A DNA stretch of 9,195 nucleotides from Propionibacteriaceae bacterium. Its GTDB lineage: Bacteria > Actinomycetota > Actinomycetes > Propionibacteriales > Propionibacteriaceae. This document shows, one piece after another, positions 6,785-9,195 of this stretch. Under the pieces are notes generated by a model. It saw nothing but the letters and a program-made list of their open reading frames with translations, searched no databases and was not told the DNA's origin. The translations under genes and the position numbers were made by a program. How positions within the stretch are numbered: the first letter of the stretch is position 1; every line of letters starts with the position of its first letter. The stretch lies in assembly GCA_031287505.1 (NCBI GenBank), contig JAITSW010000088.1:1-9195 (forward strand). The letters are read 5' to 3'.

Positions 6785-6840
6785 CGCAATCCCAAGTTAC
6801 GCAATCCGCGATTCCCAGTTCCGCAATCTGCGGTTTCCCA
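6785..6840. repeat. Short degenerate tandem repeat, ~22-bp period, about 2.5 copies
   Basis: The unit CGCAATCYGCGRTTYCCCA starts at 6800 and again at 6822 with a few substitutions and one 1-nt indel. A partial copy (CGCAATCCC) lies at 6785. It lies in the 365-bp spacer between mca and the cis-prenyltransferase gene, upstream of the latter's start. Two and a half copies with no unique spacers is not a CRISPR array. I see no coding frame here. Confidence 0.7.
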
Positions 6841-6846
6841 CCGTAT

Positions 6847-6976
6847 CCACTGGGGAACTAGCGCAATTGCCGGGGTAGGTTGTGATCTCCGGCATTCTCC
6901 CGGTGCCCACTGGGGAACTTGCAGCGGCACTGGCGCTGACACCGCCGATGAGCTCATCCGGTGTTGACTAGGGAAC
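6847..6976. repeat. Motif repeated three times at ~60-bp spacing (ACTGGGGAAC)
   Basis: CCACTGGGGAACT occurs at 6847-6859 and again exactly 60 bp later at 6907-6919. A third version, ACTAGGGAAC, is at 6967-6976, 58 bp after its counterpart. Copies 2 and 3 share a longer 20-nt block at 6899-6918 and 6957-6976 (YCCGGTG then ACTRGGGAAC). Sequence between the cores is only weakly alike. No gene is visible, and together with the flanking repeats this accounts for most of the spacer. Confidence 0.7.
6939..6964. terminator. Hairpin downstream of mca
   Basis: ACACCG (6939-6944) pairs with CGGTGT (6959-6964). Inside it lies the perfect palindrome GATGAGCTCATC (6947-6958), giving a strong stem with a 2-nt bulge. 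It is ~130 nt after the mca stop on the minus strand and upstream of the cis-prenyltransferase promoter. No U-tract follows, so a terminator role is only plausible. Confidence 0.35.
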
Positions 6977-7026
6977 CAGGGTGTCGATGGTAGCCGGGTA
7001 TTGTCGTCGATGCCGAAGTGGGGGGT

Positions 7027-7122
7027 GGATCAGCCGGGGCGGCGAACAGGTCACCTTCGAAAGGAGTGGCCGCGGCGGCTGGGATGGCGGATCAGCGCAG
7101 GCCGGCGAACAGGTCGTCTTCG
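7027..7122 (-). repeat. Echo of the mca 3' end (period 62-63)
   Basis: Bases 7089-7122 cover the last ten codons of mca and its TGA. They recur at 7027-7059 with 29 of 34 aligned columns identical and one single-base gap. Shared blocks are GGATCAGC (which contains the stop complement TCA), GGCGAACAGGTC and CTTCG. Because of the missing base, the echo's TGA is out of frame with its DLFA codons, so it is not a functional gene end. Confidence 0.8.
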
Positions 7123-7958
7123 GGGATTGAGGTTTCCACTGTTGAGAAAGCCAGATGGTAGTCCTCCGAGGGCCAGGCTTCGCGCTCAACTTCTAGGGGC
7201 ACGCCAAACCACCAGGCGTCATCGGGTGAAATCTGTGAACGATGGGCTAACAGCGCCTCGTTGCGCACCTGGAAAAAGTCGGCGCAGGGGATAGCGGTTG
7301 TGATTACGTAGTCGGGGCCTTCGGGGTGTTTGCGGTCCAAGCGTCCATCGAGCGGGCTGGGCAAACCCCACTTTCGCATCACCGCGTCGAGAGCCACGAT
7401 CTTGGCAATGTTGAATGTCCGGTCGTAATAAACCTTTGAAATTTGCCAAGGCCCACCATGCTGCGGCCAAAGATCTGGGTCGGCAGCCTGCGAAAACGCG
7501 GCCATCGCCACCTGATGGGCCCGAATATGATCTGGGTGCGGGTAGCCGCCATCGGGGGTGTAGCAGGTCATCACCTGGGGACGGTATTCGCGGATGACCT
7601 GCACCAGCCGTCCAGCCTCTTCATCCAGTGGGAGCGCGGCAAAGGTGTCAGGCGCGGGGACATACGTTTCATCGCTGGGGAATCCGGAATCCCTATAGCC
7701 CAACCAGCGCTGGTGGATCCCCAAGATCCTGGCGGCCTGTGCCATTTCGGCCTGCCGCAAACGCGGCAGATTTGCCCGATTCTCCGGTGTGTCCATTGAC
7801 TTGTTGAGAATGTCCCCAGCCTCGCCGCCGGTACAGGTCGCAACCATTACCTGCACACCTTGGTTTACGTAAAAGGCAGTCGTCGCAGCGCCCTTGGAAG
7901 ATTCGTCGTCAGGGTGGGCGTGGACGTGCAACAGCCGCAGGCCAGTCGCTTTAGTCAT
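7092..7958 (-). CDS. mca: Mycothiol S-conjugate amidase
   Basis: A zinc amidase of the GlcNAc-PI de-N-acetylase/LmbE fold. It cleaves mycothiol S-conjugates into GlcN-Ins and a mercapturic acid that is exported, detoxifying alkylating agents and antibiotics. Its 288 residues match what I recall for M. tuberculosis Mca. The N-terminal motif VHAHPDDESSKGAATTAFY gives zinc ligands H15 and D18. TCTGGEAGDILN (41-52) is the Mca-type version, distinguishing it from the deacetylase MshB. YTPDGGYPHPDHIRAH supplies the third ligand, H144, with H141 nearby. ATG 7958 is chosen because the protein then begins just before the core; the frame is open further upstream but overlaps greA. Divergent from greA, and its 3' end has an echo in the downstream spacer. 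Confidence 0.95.
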   Translation of the reverse strand: MTKATGLRLLHVHAHPDDESSKGAATTAFYVNQGVQVMVATCTGGEAGDILNKSMDTPENRANLPRLRQAEMAQAARILGIHQRWLGYRDSGFPSDETYVPAPDTFAALPLDEEAGRLVQVIREYRPQVMTCYTPDGGYPHPDHIRAHQVAMAAFSQAADPDLWPQHGGPWQISKVYYDRTFNIAKIVALDAVMRKWGLPSPLDGRLDRKHPEGPDYVITTAIPCADFFQVRNEALLAHRSQISPDDAWWFGVPLEVEREAWPSEDYHLAFSTVETSIPEDDLFAGLR

Positions 7959-7964
7959 GGGGAC

Positions 7965-7970
7965 ATTCTT
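7965..7970 (-). promoter_or_regulatory. Candidate -10 box of mca (AAGAAT)
   Basis: AAGAAT lies 6 nt before the mca ATG, the same spacing as for other starts here. It is ambiguous because GGAAG, which partly overlaps the hexamer and ends 9 nt before the ATG, could instead be a Shine-Dalgarno of a leadered transcript. Confidence 0.3.
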
Positions 7971-8023
7971 CCGCAACTCAGGCCCGCTAGCACCCTGGTG
8001 AGCAGATATGAAACCAAATGGAC

Positions 8024-8029
8024 TAAACT
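8024..8029 (+). promoter_or_regulatory. Candidate -10 box of greA (TAAACT)
   Basis: TAAACT is a good TAnnnT match, followed by 6 nt (TTCCGA) and then the greA GTG. No Shine-Dalgarno is present before the GTG. A transcript beginning on the GTG is the simplest reading. The 77-bp divergent region shared with mca shows no clear -35 or operator. Confidence 0.55.
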
Positions 8030-8035
8030 TTCCGA

Positions 8036-8536
8036 GTGCCTGAAGGACAAGAATCAATCATTTACCTCTCTCAAGAGGCGTACGACAAGCTTGCTGACGA
8101 GTTGGCTTACCTCAAGGGTGATGGCCGGGCGAATATCGCTGCGAAGATCGGCCGGGCCCGGGATGAGGGCGACTTAAGCGAGAACGCCGGCTACCATGCC
8201 GCCCGTGAAGAGCAGGGACAAATGGAAGCCCGGATCAAGCAACTCGCGCACCTGATTGAGAATGCCCAAGTCGGTGAGGTTTTGGCCGATTCCAAGGAAG
8301 TCCGTCCGGGATTGAAGGTACACGTCTACTACGACGGTGACCGCGAGGATGATGACGTTTTCATTTTGGGTTCGCGCGAAATGATGCAGTTCGACGATTC
8401 TGTGGACATTGACGTCTATTCGCCGCAGTCCCCACTGGGGAGCGCGGTCATGGGCGCCGAGGTCGGTCAGACGGTCAGCTATCGCGCTCCAAATGGCGGC
8501 TCGGTCAGCGTCACAATCGTTTCATTGGAAAACTAG
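8036..8536 (+). CDS. greA: Transcription elongation factor GreA
   Basis: A 166-residue Gre factor, which enters the RNA polymerase secondary channel and stimulates cleavage of backtracked transcripts. The N-terminal antiparallel coiled coil covers ~8-82 and carries the tip ARDEGDLSENAGYHAA. There D46 and E49 correspond to the essential acidic pair (E. coli D41/E44). The C-terminal FKBP-like domain from ~90 includes PLGSAVMGAEVGQTVSYRAPNG. ENAGY in place of ENAEY is usual for actinobacteria. The GTG start at 8036 is supported by the -10 box 6 nt upstream, and no ATG lies near the domain start. It is divergent from mca, as I recall for these genes in mycobacteria, and converges on the DUF2089 gene with a 36-bp gap holding no clear terminator. 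Confidence 0.97.
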   Translation: MPEGQESIIYLSQEAYDKLADELAYLKGDGRANIAAKIGRARDEGDLSENAGYHAAREEQGQMEARIKQLAHLIENAQVGEVLADSKEVRPGLKVHVYYDGDREDDDVFILGSREMMQFDDSVDIDVYSPQSPLGSAVMGAEVGQTVSYRAPNGGSVSVTIVSLEN

Positions 8537-8572
8537 CGCGGAGACGAAGGGAAACCCAGACTCTAGCTGGCG

Positions 8573-8959
8573 TCATTCCACTTCGGCGAGCAGCACGGCA
8601 GCCTCTTCGGCGCTGAGCTTGCCAACTGCCACTTGGTCAAGGATTTGCTCTCGGCTGTGTGCAGATTCATCACCGTTCAAACCAAGTTTTACCAGCAGCC
8701 GGGTGAATCGGGCCCGAGCCGTCGGATACGAGACGCCCAGGTGTTTCTCTACTTCGCGCAGATTCCCCCGAGATGCCAAAAAGACTTTGACCAGCTCAAT
8801 TTCAGGCTCATCCAATGCGCAAAACGCGCAAGAACCGAAAACCCCGACGAGTTCGGTGCCGCATTGGGCACAGCTGAGCCGGGTGGTGGTGAGTACGCCG
8901 TCGCAGACCGGGCAGGCTGTTGGGACTCTGCGGTTGTTTGGGGTGTTCGCGCTACTCAT
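8573..8959 (-). CDS. DUF2089-type zinc-ribbon/HTH protein, putative transcriptional regulator
   Basis: A 128-residue protein matching the DUF2089 (PF09862) layout. An N-terminal zinc ribbon has C16-x2-C19 and C30-x2-C33, with an extra C44-x2-C47 pair. A helix-turn-helix-like segment follows, FLASRGNLREVEKHLGVSYPTARARFTRLL (~68-97). A short C-terminal helix, ILDQVAVGKLSAEEAAVLLAEVE, resembles the SHOCT-like tail seen in many envelope-stress proteins. The HTH suggests DNA binding and the ribbon suggests zinc-dependent folding; targets are unknown. The ATG overlaps the upstream gene by 8 nt (ATGAGTAG) and has a GAAAGGG ribosome site 6 nt ahead. The two genes are thus translationally coupled, and this protein probably acts in the same process as its beta-repeat partner. 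Confidence 0.85.
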   Translation of the reverse strand: MSSANTPNNRRVPTACPVCDGVLTTTRLSCAQCGTELVGVFGSCAFCALDEPEIELVKVFLASRGNLREVEKHLGVSYPTARARFTRLLVKLGLNGDESAHSREQILDQVAVGKLSAEEAAVLLAEVE

Positions 8960-9195
8960 GATTGGCCCTTTCTTTCGCGCCTATAGTGACCTGGCCCATG
9001 ACGACGCCTACATCTAAACGTCCGGTTCCGCCTCTTAAGACATGCCGCCCGCCAACTCCGTGTTTGCCCAGCGCCCAGATAATCCTGCCCAGCTGCGCTT
9101 CGGCGTAAATGGCGGCGTCAGAGTCGTCATCGAGCTGTATGGTGGCTTGTCCGGATTCAACCCGCAAGCGTGAACGTCCGGCGGTAATACTGCCA
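8952..9195 (-). CDS. C-terminal part of a beta-repeat (toastrack/DUF4097- or LiaF-like) protein; 5' end outside window
   Basis: The frame is open from the right edge to TAG 8952-8954, giving ~80 residues. The sequence alternates short beta-strands and glycine turns: GSITAGRSRLRVESGQATIQL, then AAIYAEAQLGRIIW, then TGRLDVGVVMGQVTI. This pattern is typical of the right-handed beta domains called DUF4097, DUF2807 or LiaF C-terminal ('toastrack'), which often act as sensors or scaffolds at the envelope. The TTG at 9167 is an internal codon. No membrane segment is visible in this part. The stop codon overlaps the start of the DUF2089 gene, so the pair forms an operon. Family assignment is by pattern only and the exact family is uncertain. 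Confidence 0.6.
   Translation of the reverse strand, partial: GSITAGRSRLRVESGQATIQLDDDSDAAIYAEAQLGRIIWALGKHGVGGRHVLRGGTGRLDVGVVMGQVTIGAKERANHE
8966..8972 (-). promoter_or_regulatory. Shine-Dalgarno of the DUF2089 gene (GAAAGGG)
   Basis: GAAAGGG on the minus strand sits 6 nt before the ATG at 8959, within the coding sequence of the overlapping upstream gene. It fixes the DUF2089 start and supports re-initiation or coupled translation. Confidence 0.7.

Noticed and set aside
6785..6976. CRISPR array
   Set aside because: Repeats are few, degenerate and of two different periods, with no consistent repeat/spacer alternation and no cas genes nearby.
7092..8057. Extended 321-codon version of mca starting upstream of ATG 7958
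   Set aside because: The extra 33 residues are not family-like, cover the divergent promoter region and overlap the greA start. The 288-residue version fits the family.
8537..8572. Terminator between convergent greA and the DUF2089 gene
   Set aside because: Only tiny self-complementary pieces (GGGAAACCC, CCAG/CTGG) are present, with no convincing stem and no T-run.

Overview
The window is a stretch of chromosomal housekeeping genes from an actinomycete (Actinomycetota). The strongest evidence is a full-length mycothiol S-conjugate amidase (mca), since mycothiol is confined to this phylum. An Rv1086-type short-chain Z-prenyl diphosphate synthase and an actinobacterial-style GreA agree with this. 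Bifidobacteria are unlikely because they lack mycothiol. Base composition is moderately GC-rich by eye, and I cannot name a genus. The order greA, mca, uppS, xseB, xseA, ispH, ychF recalls from memory the Rv1080c-Rv1112 neighbourhood of Mycobacterium tuberculosis, so this looks like an ancient conserved neighbourhood and not an island.

Layout: 1-308 (+) is the 3' end of a MalG-type sugar ABC permease. 360-1433 (-) is ychF. 1434-1646 is a divergent promoter region, followed by rmuC (1647-3053, +). A repeat-rich convergent gap (3054-3233) separates it from ispH (3234-4166, -). A short divergent promoter region leads to the xseA-xseB operon (4288-5848, +), which converges on uppS (5920-6726, -) across a duplicated junction. 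A 365-bp repeat-rich spacer follows, then mca (7092-7958, -). A 77-bp divergent promoter region leads to greA (8036-8536, +). At the right edge is a two-gene minus-strand unit: a zinc-ribbon/HTH DUF2089 protein (8573-8959) overlapping a partial beta-repeat (toastrack/DUF4097-like) gene that runs off the window.

The genes cover isoprenoid supply (ispH, uppS), DNA repair and nuclease functions (rmuC, xseAB), redox and toxin handling (mca), transcript elongation (greA) and translation-linked ATPase function (ychF). I see no obvious novel defence or mobile system.

Two patterns are unusual. First, the 3' ends of rmuC, ispH, xseB/uppS and mca each have a degenerate second copy ('echo') 62-75 bp away in the adjacent spacer. 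The uppS-mca spacer also carries a motif repeated every 58-60 bp. Second, nearly every first gene of a transcription unit has a -10-like hexamer 6-8 nt before its start codon and no convincing Shine-Dalgarno, which suggests pervasive leaderless transcription. The internal genes xseB and the DUF2089 gene do have Shine-Dalgarno sequences.
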